This document shows positions 1 through 10,819 of a DNA stretch of 64,000 nt, piece by piece. Under the pieces are notes generated by a model. That model was not told the DNA's origin. It searched no databases and worked only from the letters and a program-made list of their open reading frames with translations. Position 1 is the first letter of the stretch; the number at the start of each line of letters is the position of its first letter. The DNA lies in assembly GCA_964500515.1 (NCBI GenBank), contig CAZCNE010000003.1, forward strand, positions 62,001-126,000, written 5' to 3'. The stretch is from Altimarinus sp964500515 (GTDB taxonomy: Bacteria; Patescibacteriota; Gracilibacteria; BD1-5; UBA6164). A program made the position numbers and the translations under genes.

Positions 1-961
1 TATCATTTAAAAGAATTTCTACTCATTTATTGTAAGTAAATTCTCTATTATTTGAGATAATATCCTCATTTGATACTTTATCTTTTATTTTTTTTCAACT
101 ACTTTTTATTCATTTTTCACTTTGTTCCAATTTTCAATTTGTTAATTTATCAATTTGAAATCCATTTTCTATCCACATTTTTCCAACAGAAGTTCAAAGA
201 GTTGCAAATAACTTATCTTCTGCTAAAACTCATTTTCAAGTAAGAATATTTAACAAACTTGATTTTCAAGCATTTGTGTATCAAACTATTCAAACAGTAA
301 AATAACCTTTATTTTTTCTTCATTTTCTATGCTCTTGCCTTACTTTTGTATACTTTTCTAAATCTTTTTTTATATTTTCTTCAAGTTTTTGCAAATGTCT
401 TTTCATAATTTCTGTATTTGTTTCTCATTGTCATCTTGCCAATTTAGTTCATCAACCTTGCCTTGATAACTGCATTCACATACCAAAAATACGAGGTCAC
501 ATATGCTTTATAGAAGCTAGTTCTATTTGTAATTTACTTTCTTCAGTTTTTGCATTTTTTTCAAATATTTTCAAAATTAAGTCTACTCTATCCCAAGCTT
601 TTGCTCAAATTAGCTTAAGTTTTTCATTTATATTATAAATTTGCAATGGTTTGAGAATATTTCCAAAAATAAGTAAATTTGCTCATTTAATTCTCATTTC
701 TTCTATAATTTCATCTAGTTTTCCAGATCATATGTAAGTTTTATAATCTGGAATTCACCTTTTTTGGATTTTTTTCAAAACTACAAGTCATCAATAAGTA
801 TTTACTAGATTTTCAAGCTCAATAATTCTATCATCCATACTTTCTCTCGGACAACAATCGGGAATAATATCAGCTATAAAAACTCTTAATTTTTCTTTTC
901 CGTATCAAACTTTTTGTTGAATTTGTTCTAATTCTCTTTCTGATTTTATATTTTTTGACAT
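1..961 (-). CDS. hflX: HflX-type ribosome-associated GTPase, C-terminus off the window edge
   Basis: HflX GTPases bind the 50S subunit and rescue or split stalled ribosomes. Read with TGA=Gly from the ATG at 961, the protein shows the glycine-rich GGGTKLARGQGE linker that precedes the HflX G domain. The G1 P-loop GYTNAGKSSLLN and the G2-like segment with LFATLGTS follow. An N-terminal HflX domain is read before it. Several P-loop glycines are TGA. The G3-G5 motifs and C-terminus lie beyond base 1, so completeness cannot be judged. The next gene downstream in transcription is outside the window. Confidence 0.93.
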
Positions 962-995
962 TTTTTAGTTTAAAAAATAATTAAGTAAATAATAC

Positions 996-1340
996 TTATA
1001 TAATTATTTTTTCAAAAAGCTTTTTTAATTCTTGGTTTATATTTGTATTTCTAAGCTTTTGTACACAAAATGATCATCAATTTTTTAAAATCAAATTATT
1101 TTTTTCTTTTCTTGATGAAAATCATATTATTACACTTCAGCTAAATTTATCAATTATATCCAAAGCTGTTTTATTATCTTTATCCAAATAAAAATCAAGC
1201 AAAATCAAGTCAAAATCTAAAATTTCTATATCTTTTATATAATTATAAAAATAAAATTTATAATCAACCTTTTTTGGAATCGCATTTATAACTTGTGGAA
1301 TTCAATAAAATTTATCATCAATCAAACATATTTTATACAT
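996..1340 (-). CDS. orphan CheY-like receiver-domain protein
   Basis: 114 aa, about one receiver domain and nothing else. The residues that matter sit where a receiver needs them: acidic pair D8-D9, candidate phosphoacceptor D49 in LILLDFYLD after a hydrophobic beta strand, S75/S76 after the beta-4 strand IIGF, and K95 before the end. This spacing is the established receiver pattern, but overall similarity is weak and I infer the family from these motifs. No histidine kinase or output domain is nearby. It lies 15 bp downstream of the 456-aa gene, so probably cotranscribed with it. Confidence 0.5.
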
Positions 1341-1355
1341 AATTTTTTTTAAATA

Positions 1356-2726
1356 TTAAAGTTTTGAAAATGCTGGAAGCATAACACAATCTCTTCATCA
1401 TTTTACAATCTCTTTTGGAGACATTGTGATTAACACATCTCAAATTTCTGCTCAATTTTCTGTGAAAAAAATATAAAGCTCAATTCTTGAGTACATTTTT
1501 TGTTTTTCTAATTTTCATTTTTTTGATAAAACTGTTATTTCTCTAACTTTTGTATTTATTTTTTCTTGTTCTAACCACGATACATTATCATTTTGAATTT
1601 GATTTTTATTTTCTATAAATCCATCAAAACCAATTACATCTTTTTTTCAAACTCTACTAACTCATCTTTTATAAAGCATATTTTCCTTAGCTTGTGTATT
1701 TTTGTCTACAATTCTTGATTTAGGAAAATATTTTTTTAGCTTGTAATTCTTAGGAAAAATTTTCTTATCAAAAATAAGAGCTGACCAAAGTTTACTATCT
1801 AAAATTAAACTTGCTTGTGGGAACAATTTTAATTTTCAAGATTTATACAAAAATAAAATTTTTTCATCAAATTCTCAAAATCCTCAAGTACCTTTTGAAA
1901 TAAAATAATTTAATAAAATATCTACTTTTTTATCATTATAATACAATCCATCACTTCTAAAATCCAAATCTTTTTTTTCGTAACTTAAAGCTAAACTACA
2001 AAAATCTGCTTCATCAAATACGCTTTCAAAAAGATAATCAATTTCTTTTTTATATCAAGCTAATAAGGGATTAGGAAAAAATAAAAAATTTTTTCATGAA
2101 AATCTTTTCATAGCATTTAAATAATTTTTCTGAAGTGAAGAAAAAAAATTATCTTTTTCTCAGATTTCTTCAAAAACTTTTCTTGTTCAAAGAGATTCTC
2201 AAATTCAAGCATAAATTGGTTCAATTTCTGCAATACTTAAATTTCAATCATTATTTTCAAGTAAATCAAGTCTAGTAAACAATGGGATTTCTAAATTTTC
2301 ATATCAATCTGGAAAAACTCATCAAAAATAATTTTGAACTTGATTATTTGTTTTCAGCAAACGAATTCTATCTTGATAAAATCATTTCATCAAACATGTA
2401 ATTTCTTTTATTTGATCTAGTTGTTTTTGTGAAAATTCAAATTTATAATTACTTATTTTTCTATTAAGATTTCAATTTTGATCTTGATATCAAAATCATT
2501 TTTCTTCTGTTAATTTTTTTATGTATTCAAGCTCATCATACAAATTAGTAATGCAAGTAATTTTTTGTTTAATTTCAATTCACAAATCACTAAAATTTCA
2601 ATTTAATATTTTTAAAACATCTTCAGGAATACTAAAAATTTCTTTTTTTATTTTTAAATTTTGAGCATAAGAAGAAACATCTAAAACATTTTGACTTATT
2701 TTTTCTTTAAATTCTGTTGTTTTCAT
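1356..2726 (-). CDS. hypothetical protein, 456 aa, possibly ATP-grasp-like
   Basis: Complete ORF under table 25 (ATG at 2726, TAA at 1356). No signal peptide or membrane span is visible. A central segment, RLDLLENNDG followed by IAEIEPIYAGIGESLGTR, resembles the metal and substrate loop of glutathionylspermidine-synthase-like ATP-grasp enzymes (Arg-Asp, later Glu, later glycine-rich). This is only a suggestion. The C-terminus has a conserved-looking GGRDC motif. The receiver-like gene follows 15 bp downstream, which suggests a two-gene unit. Function not recognised. Confidence 0.6.
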
Positions 2727-2746
2727 AATTTTTTAATTAAAAATAA

Positions 2747-2772
2747 AAGCTATCTTTTGCAAAAGATAGCTT
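2747..2772 (-). terminator. rho-independent terminator of the 48-aa ORF
   Basis: A perfect inverted repeat (AAGCTATCTTTTG and its complement, 13 bp per arm, essentially no loop) is followed on the minus strand by a T-rich tract. It lies just after the stop of the 48-aa ORF and just before the ATG of the 456-aa gene. Confidence 0.7.
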
Positions 2773-2792
2773 GATTTTGTTTATTCCAATTT

Positions 2793-2939
2793 TTAAAAGG
2801 ATTTGGGAACTATATATTTTTTCATAGATTTTCCAATTTCTTGGAAATTAATAATATAATAAAAATCACAAAATATCTTTTGCTTACGATGTTCTAGTAG
2901 ATGATGTAAAAAATTTGCAAATATATTTTTCTTTTTCAT
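2793..2939 (-). CDS. small ORF, 48 aa, unknown
   Basis: ATG at 2939, TAA at 2793. The predicted peptide starts MKKKNIFANFLHHLLEHRKQ and is basic and His-rich, with a mixed hydrophobic C-terminal part. It contains no TGA codon. The main support is position: a strong terminator lies 20 bp downstream in the right orientation, so this stretch is transcribed as its own unit. It could equally be an untranslated small RNA. No homolog recognised. Confidence 0.35.
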   Translation of the reverse strand: MKKKNIFANFLHHLLEHRKQKIFCDFYYIINFQEIGKSMKKYIVPKSF

Positions 2940-3017
2940 AAATGACAGTTAAATTATAAAACGGTAAAATTAAAAAGTATTAAAGAAAATTTAATAAAAA
3001 TATCTTTACTAAAAAAA

Positions 3018-3040
3018 CTGTTATTTTTTTCAAATAACAG
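3018..3040 (-). terminator. rho-independent terminator after the Fic pair
   Basis: 9-bp perfect stem CTGTTATTT/AAATAACAG with a 5-nt loop, followed on the minus strand by a run of seven T. It lies about 155 bp beyond the stop of the downstream Fic gene. Confidence 0.6.
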
Positions 3041-3195
3041 TAATATATTTTATAAATTTCAAACACTTTAAACCAAATAAAAACTGCTATTTGAAGCTTT
3101 TAGTTTGATGATGAATTTTTAGAAAATTATTTTTCATATATTTTTTAAAATATTATTTAAAAGAAATATAATAACTTTTTACAAAAAATCAAGTT

Positions 3196-4206
3196 CTAAT
3201 ATCTTTTTTTCAAAATATTTACAAAATTTGGATCATAATAATACATTTTTCATTTTTCCATATAAAATTTAAAGTTCTTTTCTTTAACTAAAAAAGCTAA
3301 TAGTTTTTCTAATTCTTTATTTGTTTGAGGAAGTTCATTTTCAAAATAAATATTTTTATATATATTTGTAATTAAATCTATGTTTTCAAATCATTGTTTT
3401 TTCAAAAAATAAACCATTTGATTTATATAATCATCAATATCTTTAAATATTTCTAAACTAATACCAATTTGTTTGATTATTCAAGCATTTATAGAATAAA
3501 TAAATTTTTCTAAACTTCATTCTTCATTGGTATTTAATTCTCATAAAATCGCATATTGCTCTTGCTTTGTATAATTTAAATAAAAATTAAAAAATACACA
3601 AGGAACTTTGCATCATAATCTGTTTGTTAATAAATATTCAAGCAAAACTCGCATAGTTCTTCAATTTCAATCATGAAATGGATGAATATAAAAAAATAAA
3701 TATGATAAATATCAAATAATGCTTGCTTCAAATTGTCAATTAATTCAATTGTTTAATAAATGTAAAAATTTTTTCATTTCGTTTATTATATCATCTCAAG
3801 AAATAGTTTTATAAATAACTTTTCATTTTCTTACCATTTTTTTTGAATTCAGTGCATAATTTTCATTTATAAAATCAACCAAAATACTATTTAAAAAAAT
3901 TATATTTTTATCATTTAAATTCTTTAATTTTTGTAAATAATAATATCATTCTTTAAAATTATATATATCTTTTCAATAAGGACTTTTTAAATCAATTCAA
4001 GGAAAATCTGAAACATCTTTTTTCTCATCTTTTGCATGAAGTCAGTATGAAATAGAAAAAGTATCTTTTCAAACTAGAGATAAAGAATTCAAAATTATAT
4101 ATCAAAATTTTTTTCACTTTAAAAAATTATTTAATATTTCAATTAAATTTTTTATTTTTTTATTTTGTTCAATAATTTCAGAATTTATTTTATATTTTAA
4201 AAACAT
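3196..4206 (-). CDS. Fic-domain protein (copy A)
   Basis: 336 aa. Fic enzymes usually transfer AMP, or another nucleotide or phosphate group, from a nucleotide to Ser/Thr/Tyr of target proteins. The complete canonical active-site motif HPFHDGNGRTMR is at about residues 168-180: catalytic His, acidic residue, GNGR anion-binding loop. Both glycines come from TGA or GGN under table 25. The N-terminal part includes SLSLVGKDTFSI. No clear inhibitory (S/T)xxxE(G/N) helix is seen. It lies 20 bp downstream of a paralog with near-identical motifs and the same length, so a tandem duplication. Substrate unknown; no adjacent antitoxin. Confidence 0.85.
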
Positions 4207-4225
4207 ACTTGCTTTTAATAATTAT

Positions 4226-5254
4226 CTAATATTTTTCTTTTAAAATATCTATAAAACTTTGATCATAATAATAAATATTTCATTTATACATATAATATTT
4301 AAATCACTTATTTTCAACAAAATATAAAAGTAAATTTTCTAATTCATCAGAATAATGGGGTTTTTTATTTTGATAATATAAATTACTATAAATATCTGAA
4401 ATTAAATCAGTATTTTTATATCAAAGTTCATCTAATTCCTTTATAATAAAATTTATATAATTATCTAAATTTTTTAATATTTTTAAGCTAATACTTGCTT
4501 GTTTGATAATTCATTCATTTATAGAATAAATAAATTTTTCAAGAGATCATTCTTTTTTTACATTTAATTCTTTTAAAATTTCATAATGTTCTTGTTTTGT
4601 ATAATTAAAATAAAAATTTAAAAAAATACAAGGAATCTTACATCAAAGTTTTTTTGTAATTATATATTCAATCAAAACTCTCATTGTTCTTCAATTTCAA
4701 TCATGAAATGGATGAATATGTGTAAATAAATAAAATAAATATCAAATAATACTAGCTTCAAACTTTCAATCAATTCAATTATTTAACAAATCCAAAAAAT
4801 TTTTCATTTCTTGATTTATATATTTTCACGAAATAGTTTCAAAAATTAATTTCTCTCTTCTTATTAATTTTTTAGAACTTAATTTATAATCAGTATTTAT
4901 AAAATCAGTTAAAATATTATTTAGAAAAATAATATTATTTTTTTCTATATACTCTATTTTTTTTATATAATTAAATCATTCTTTAAAATTGTATATATCT
5001 TTTCAAAAAGGGCTTTTCATCATAATTCATGGAAAATTTGAAATATCTTTATTTTGATTTCTAGCATGAATCGAGTATTTGATTCAAAATGTTTGTTTTC
5101 AAAGTAAAGATAAGGAATTTATCAAAATTTCACCATATTTTTTTCATTCTAAAAAATCATTTATCTCTTTTATAATTTTTTCTATTTCTTTATTTTGTTT
5201 AGATATACTTTCATCTATTTTGTAATCTAAAAATAATTTATCGTTTTTACTCAT
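4226..5254 (-). CDS. Fic-domain protein (copy B)
   Basis: 342 aa, start ATG at 5254. It is collinear with the neighbouring copy A along its whole length, including SLSLLGKQTFGI near residue 45 and the intact motif HPFHDGNGRTMRV at about residues 176-188. The C-terminal blocks KEGSLEKFIYSIN and YYYDQSF also match copy A. An intact motif in both copies argues that both are active. Copy B is upstream in the probable two-gene operon. A terminator of the SLH gene lies upstream of it, so it probably has its own promoter. Confidence 0.85.
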
Positions 5255-5270
5255 TTTTTATTATTTAGAA

Positions 5271-5303
5271 AAATAAGAGATACTTTTAAATACCTCTTAT
5301 TTA
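5271..5303 (-). terminator. terminator of the SLH-like gene
   Basis: Near-perfect stem built from AAATAAGAG and CTCTTATTT (one interior mismatch), T-rich on the minus-strand 3' side. It lies 23 bp after the stop of the surface protein gene. Confidence 0.55.
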
Positions 5304-5325
5304 TTATAAAACACATTTTTAAATT

Positions 5326-6528
5326 TTAAACTCAATAAATATCCAATTTAGCAATGCTTTTATTTTCTTGATTTTCATAAATATATCAATGAAAACATTT
5401 AGTATTTACTTCTCAGGCTCCTGGCCACGTAGGACGCCAATCAGTACAAGGATCATATGGTTTAGGCTCTAAAACTGGATTAACTGTTGAACTACTAGAA
5501 GCTGTTGTATCTGTTGATGTTGTATTTGTTGATGTTGTATTTGTTGAAGTAGTGTCTGTTGAAGTAGTGTCTGTTGAAGTAGTGTCTGTTGTTGTCGTAT
5601 CTGTTGATCATGTACTTGTTGATCATGTACTAGATTCTGTATCTGTTGAAGTAGTGTCTGTTGAAGTAGTATCTGTCGATCATGTACTTGTTGATCATGT
5701 ACTAGATTCTGTATCTGTTGACGTTGTGTCTGTTGATGTTGTGTCTGTTGATCAAGTGTTTGTTGATCATGTACTTATTGTTCAAGTATTTGTTGATCAT
5801 GTACTTATTGTTCAAGTATTTGTTGATCATGTACTTATTGTTCAAGTGTTTGTTGATCATGTACTTATTGTTCAAGTGTTTGTTGATCATGTAGAAGATG
5901 GTTCACTAATATTTACATAATTATTTAAAACATTAGCATAATGAACAACTGCAAAAATAAATCATCTTGTTGCTGGTTCTTTATAATTTCAAATATCTTC
6001 TCTAAGCAGACCTTTTGCTTTTGCAAATTTAATAGCATTTTCTTCCCAAACTAATTTATTATCATAAGTTTTATCATATTCTTTTTTATAAAGGGATTTT
6101 ATAACAAAACTCAAAGCTTCAGCTTTTGAAACACTGTCTTCTGGTCTGTAATTTGGATTTGGAGCAATATATCATTTATCAAGCAATGGTTCTACACTAA
6201 AACAAGCCCAATCATTTGGTTTAGTAGGAGTTAAATCTTTAAATTTTCAATCACATTTTGATTTTTTTTCTATTTTCAAAACTTTTCTTATTACTCAAGC
6301 CATTTCTTGTCTCATAAGAGGGCGATTCAATTCATATTTATCAGGATTTGCTTTTTGATTAACTATTATTTTATCTGTAGCTAAATAGTTTGCTGCCTTC
6401 ACATAATTATCATTTCAATATACTTTTTCCTTAAACATATTCTCTAATTCAATTTTAGAGTAAGCTGAAACATTTGAGGCTATCATCATTGCCAACATCA
6501 AAGATGATGTAAATTTTGTATTTTTCAT
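5326..6528 (-). CDS. secreted SLH-like surface protein with Ser/Thr/Gly repeat stalk
   Basis: 400 aa. It has an N-terminal signal peptide (MKNTKF, then a hydrophobic stretch ending ASNVSA). Next come about 180 residues with two or three SLH-like units: acidic/aromatic helices with LNRPLMRQEMAGVI and YRPEDSVSKAEALSFVIK. A long low-complexity stalk follows, in which S, T, G, N, D and I alternate (units such as TISTGSTNTG and STDTTSTDT). The C-terminal 60 residues have two Cys and end at KLDIYGV. Most stalk glycines are TGA. SLH domains usually bind cell-wall polymers, so the stalk probably projects from the surface. Both neighbours are unrelated genes. Confidence 0.75.
5761..5880 (-). repeat. 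30-bp minisatellite, four units, inside the SLH-like gene
   Basis: Four consecutive units of exactly 30 bp beginning TGTTGATCATGTACTTATTG (plus-strand view) differ only at one or two positions. A partial fifth follows. Each unit encodes ten residues of the stalk. The flanking STDTT stretch is a more diverged repeat of the same composition. Confidence 0.95.
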
Positions 6529-6598
6529 ATGTATATAATTAATATGTAAAAATTTGGTAGCCTAATTATATTGAAAAAAACTATATTCAAAATTATTT

Positions 6599-6898
6599 TT
6601 AAAAATAATAATAAAATTCATCTATTTTTCCGTTAATAATCTTTATTCAATCATTTTTTAATTTTTTGATTTTTTCTTCAATTCATCAATCTCCTGAGTA
6701 TCAAGATATTTTTCAAGAATGAGAAATAACTTTATAACAAGGGTATTCTAAAGGATTTTTATTATTTTTCATTATTTGAGCAATAGCTCTAGGATGCAAG
6801 CTAAATTTTTCTCAAATAAGTTTATAAGTAGAAACCTTTCATTTAGGAATAGTTTTAAGAAAGATTAAAACTTCTTTGGATTTTATGTCTTTTTCCAT
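6599..6898 (-). CDS. minimal methylated-DNA alkyltransferase-like protein
   Basis: 99 aa, only the DNA-binding/active-site domain of the MGMT/Ogt family. Visible: IPKGKVSTY (helix-turn-helix start), a helix with RAIAQIMKNNKNP, and the active-site motif PCYKV with the alkyl-acceptor Cys at residue 54 (family consensus PCHRV). The family removes O6-alkyl groups from guanine by transfer to this Cys. The variant His-to-Tyr next to Cys, and the loss of the N-terminal domain, recall alkyltransferase-like proteins that may bind lesions without repairing them. The retained Cys leaves true repair possible. It starts 4 bp after engB, so same operon. Confidence 0.8.
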
Positions 6899-6902
6899 AA
6901 GT

Positions 6903-7484
6903 TTATAAAACTAATTTTTTAAATAATAGTTTTTCTAATTCTTTTATTCAAATTCAAGTTTTTGCAGAAACTTTATTGATTTCTTGCCCAAAAAACGCTT
7001 CTTTGGATTTTGAAATACTTTTTGCTAATATATTATTTGAAATTTTATCAATTTTTGTCAAAACAATTGTTATATCTAAGTCCAAATCAAGTAAATGTCT
7101 ATACATATCTATATCACTTTCTTGTGGACCAAGTTTTGAGTCAATCAAAATTACAACAGTTTGAATATAATACTTTCTTTCTTCAACATACCAATTTATC
7201 AAATTATCCAAATCTGCTTGTTTTTCTTTACCTAGCTTTGCAAAACCATATCATGGCATATCTGTAAAATAATATTTATTGTTAACCAAAAATAAATTCG
7301 CTGTTTTTGTTTTACCTGGAACAGAACTTGTTTTTACCAAATTTTTCTTTTTAAATATAGCGTTCATTAGACTAGATTTTCACACATTTGATCTACCAAT
7401 AAAAAAAAATTCTTTTTTTTCATCAAAAATTACTTCACTAGCATTTATATCTATGGACTTATAATATTTTACATTTTTTATCAT
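6903..7484 (-). CDS. engB: EngB/YsxC-type ribosome biogenesis GTPase
   Basis: 193 aa, normal length. P-loop GRSNVGKSSLMN (residues about 30-41), the SSVPGKTKTANLF G2 region, G3 DMPGYGFAK, G4 TKID and G5 SAKTG are all present. The family acts late in 50S subunit assembly. ATG at 7484. TGA supplies several glycines, including one in the P-loop and the one in SAKTG. Divergently arranged with the plus-strand membrane protein gene across a 107-bp gap. Confidence 0.95.
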
Positions 7485-7526
7485 AATTTTAAGATTAATA
7501 AGCTAAGAAATAAAAAAATACTTTTT

Positions 7527-7555
7527 TTGCAAAAATAAAATATATAAGTTATAAT
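7527..7555 (+). promoter_or_regulatory. sigma-70-type promoter, TTGCAA-17-TATAAT
   Basis: TTGCAA at 7527-7532 and TATAAT at 7550-7555 are separated by 17 bp. The ATG of the 410-aa gene follows 36 bp downstream. The window encodes an RpoD that would read such a site. Confidence 0.65.
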
Positions 7556-7591
7556 AGCAATAGTAGCAAATTTTGCAAATAAAATAGACTT

Positions 7592-8824
7592 ATGACAGAA
7601 AACAATTTAAATTCAAAAATAAAAGCAAATGCAACAAGTGCTTATTTTTTAGTGTTTTTATCTTTGTGATTTTTGTTTAATAAATCTAATCCAAATGTAA
7701 ACAATGATTTTGTTAAAAGTCATACAAAATCAGCTTTTTTTGTACATATTTTATTATTTTTAAATACTTTAATATTTGTAATATTTATAAAAAATTATTA
7801 CATTAATACTTTTTTAGCCCCAGGATTATACTTGATAATAATTACAATAATGTTTTATTGAATATACAAAGCTAATAAGTGAGAAACATTAAAAATTGCA
7901 GATATATTTAGATTTACTAATGCTAGTAATTTAGCATCTTTAAAACAAGATAAAGAAAACAGTGAAAAAAATAAATTTGAACTTATCTTATCATATATTC
8001 CTTTTTTATCATATATAATGTACAGTCAATTAAAATACAACAATACATATAATCTTATTTTTAAAAATAATGTAAAAATAAATATTATAGCTTCACTTAT
8101 AATTATTATTTCATACATATTTATAAGTAAAAATCTAGCATTGATATTACTTTTGATTTCAATAATTACAGTAGTTTTTGTTTGAGTAATACTTATAGTA
8201 AAAGATGAATTCTTTTATCTACTTATAAATCCCTTAAATAAAAGTAAAAATTTTGAAATTTATATAAAAACATTTTTTTCTTATATAAAAAACTATAAAA
8301 AATGAACTTTTAGAAAACTAAAAGAAATACAAGTCGAAAATATAAAAAATAAAATGGTGAAAGACTTAAATGATGAAACTTATCTAAGAACTCTTCCTGA
8401 TCTAAAAATCACTCCAAAGCTTATTTATATCCCGATTTTGAATTTTATTTACTTTCCTTTTTTAAACACAAAATATAGAGATCATATAATCAACTGAATT
8501 TCAATAAGCGTAATTACAATAGTTTTGCTTATAATTTACAAATGATTTGATAATATTTTTATTTTACTTTTATACCCTATTTGTTTTGGTTATTGAAACT
8601 TAAAATCCAAATTTGCATATAAAATTCCTTTTATTTACCATATATTTGATAGTTTTATAATTTTGAAAAATAAGTTAAAAAATTTAAAAGAAAATATAAA
8701 AAAGACAAAGGCAAAAGTCATAGAGAGTAATTTTAAAATCAATGAAAATATTTCTATAAAAAATGAAAAAGAAAATTTACAAAAGGTAAACCCTAACGAA
8801 AAAACAATACAAAAAGTTAATTAA
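7592..8824 (+). CDS. polytopic membrane protein with basic C-terminal tail
   Basis: 410 aa, ATG at 7592. At least six hydrophobic spans are visible: residues about 15-30, 50-70, 75-95, a pair near 170-210, and a group near 290-340. A basic, Lys-rich cytoplasmic tail of about 60 residues follows. The first spans (AYFLVFLSLGFLF, then SAFFVHILLFLNTLIFV) recall small Tic20/DUF4870-type membrane domains, but this is weak. The gene has its own promoter and is followed 22 bp later by the 186-aa gene. Function unknown. Confidence 0.7.
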
Positions 8825-8846
8825 TTTATTTTTTATTTATTAAATT

Positions 8847-9407
8847 ATGCCTGAAAAACCTAATATATTTGAAAAACAAAAATCAAATATTGATTTTAAT
8901 ACAGTAATCTGAGAAATAAAGCAAAAATTTGAAGAAATGGTTGAAAGAATTATATGAAAAACTAAATATGAATTAACAAGACTAAAAAAATCTGTTAAAT
9001 CATGAAAAGATTTACCTAAAAAAGCTTCTGCTATAGAATCATATACAAAAGCAAAAAAATGGGAAACTTCTGTAAAAAATGGAATTCTAATTTGAGAAGA
9101 TGGAAAAAATCAAGAGCTTTATAATTCAATTAAAAGTATAAATGATTATAATTGAGCTATTACTTATTGAACAGTTTTCCCTATTGATAGTAAAGATTGG
9201 TGAAATGAAAACGTATTAAAAGAAGCAATAAGTTTCTTAGAATGACATTCTCCTCATCTAAGTAAAAACATTTCATTCAACAAAACAAATAGTGCAGTAT
9301 GAGAATTTTCTATAAAAAGAAATAAATATTTGCAAGAAGAATTATCTATATATAAAAAAAGATTAGAAGAATTGGAAAACCAGAAAAATTCTGATTTGCT
9401 TATTTAA
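8847..9407 (+). CDS. hypothetical soluble protein, 186 aa
   Basis: No signal peptide or membrane span. The N-terminal half is Lys/Glu-rich and probably helical. A central motif YGTVFPIDSKDWG and a C-terminal coiled-coil-like stretch (YKKRLEELENQ) are the only marked features. It lies 22 bp downstream of the membrane protein and is probably cotranscribed. No family recognised. Confidence 0.65.
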
Positions 9408-9500
9408 TTTTATATAAAAACTAATTTTTTTCTTATTTATAAAACTCTTATTTGATAAAATAATATTTTTAAAAAATAAATAATTAAATTATATAAACGA

Positions 9501-10763
9501 TTATTTTAATCATCTTAATTCTCCTTTTACAATCTCATTTCTTTTGATAACTCAACCTAAAACTTCAAAATTATCATTTGTAACTTCGATATAATTTTGT
9601 GTCCAGCCTTTAAATTTATCATTTTTAACTGATTCAATCAAAACTTCAAATTCTTTTCAATTTTGAGATTTTATAAAATCATTTCTTACTTTTTCTCAAA
9701 TTTGAGTAATCTTATTATATCTTTCTTTTTTTGTTTTTTCATCAATTTGATTTAAAAATTTTGATGCTGGAACTGTTTCTCCATATTTGTGAGCAGAAAA
9801 ACTAAAAGCATGTAACTTTGTAATTTGAAAATCTGAAACTAAATTGCAAGATTCCAAAAAATCTTCTTTAGTTTCTCAAGGGAAACCTACAATTATATCA
9901 GCTCATATGCTTACTGAAACTCAATCTTCTCTTATTATTTCTCTAGTTTTTTTAAGTAATTTTTTTACATCTTCTCAAGAATAATGTCTTCACATAAGCT
10001 TCAAAATACGATTTGATCAAGATTGAATAGAATAATGAAAATGCGGATAAATTCTTTTATTTTCAAAAATTTTTAATAATTTATCATCTACAAATTCAAC
10101 TCAAAGTGAACTTATTCTAATTCTTTTTATATTTGTTTCCTTTAAAATATCTTCAAGTAAAATTGATAATTTTCTTTCTTTTTTTTCATTTGTTGAATTG
10201 AGTCACCAAGCTCAAATATTGATTCAAGTTAAAACTATTTCTTTTCAAGAAGATTTTTCATAATTTAAAATATCTAAAATAATTTCATCTTTTTCTCTAA
10301 AATAATGTTTTCATCTTTTTTGAACTGTAAGACAATAAGTACAATATGAATCACATCAAGACTGAATTAAAATAAATTTTTTTGTGTAAATTCATGATAA
10401 AATTTTTCTTAAATTTGTTAATTTGTTAATTTGCAGTTTTTTATCTTCTTTCATTTTTACTTCTGGTTTTTCTGGCAATATTTCAATTTTATCTTTATAT
10501 TTTTCTAATTCTTTATAAATATCGAAAAAATTAGTCAATTTCTCTCATTTATCAATAGATCAACATCAACTTATATATATTTTTTCATCTTTTTTTAAAT
10601 TTTTAATATTATCTAAAATAAATTTTACCCACTTTTTTTTAGCCTTATCTGTAACAACACAAGACAATAAAAAAATACCTTTTTTATCTTGAAAAAAAGA
10701 AGTTTTTAGCCATTCTTCAGCATAATATTTATTTAGTTTACATCAAAAAACCTTGTATTGCAT
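9501..10763 (-). CDS. mtaB: MtaB-type tRNA N6-threonylcarbamoyladenosine methylthiotransferase
   Basis: 420 aa radical-SAM methylthiotransferase that adds a methylthio group to t6A37 of ANN-decoding tRNAs. N-terminal UPF0004 domain: three auxiliary-cluster cysteines in FGCKLN (the GCK-N form typical of MtaB rather than MiaB), LLSCVV and ISGCGS. Radical SAM cysteines CDSYCTYC lie near residue 147. IQSGSNRILKLMGR and the IIVGFPGET motif follow, then a TRAM-like tail. Several of these glycines are TGA. It sits downstream of dnaN on the same strand, but dnaN's own terminator lies between them. Confidence 0.9.
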
Positions 10764-10781
10764 AATAATTCTTAATAAAAA

Positions 10782-10801
10782 AATCCTTTAATAAAAGGAT
10801 T
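10782..10801 (-). terminator. dnaN terminator
   Basis: AATCCTTT/AAAGGATT 8-bp perfect stem with 4-nt loop, followed on the minus strand by seven T. It lies 18 bp after the dnaN stop. Confidence 0.75.
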
Positions 10802-10819
10802 GATAGACAAATAATTTTT

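Noticed and set aside
3080..3136. 16-codon minus-strand frame MKNNFLKIHHQ..
   Set aside because: Too short, no supporting signal or partner.
5702..5890. Repeat array that could be read as CRISPR
   Set aside because: The 30-bp units are contiguous with no spacers and lie inside a coding frame.
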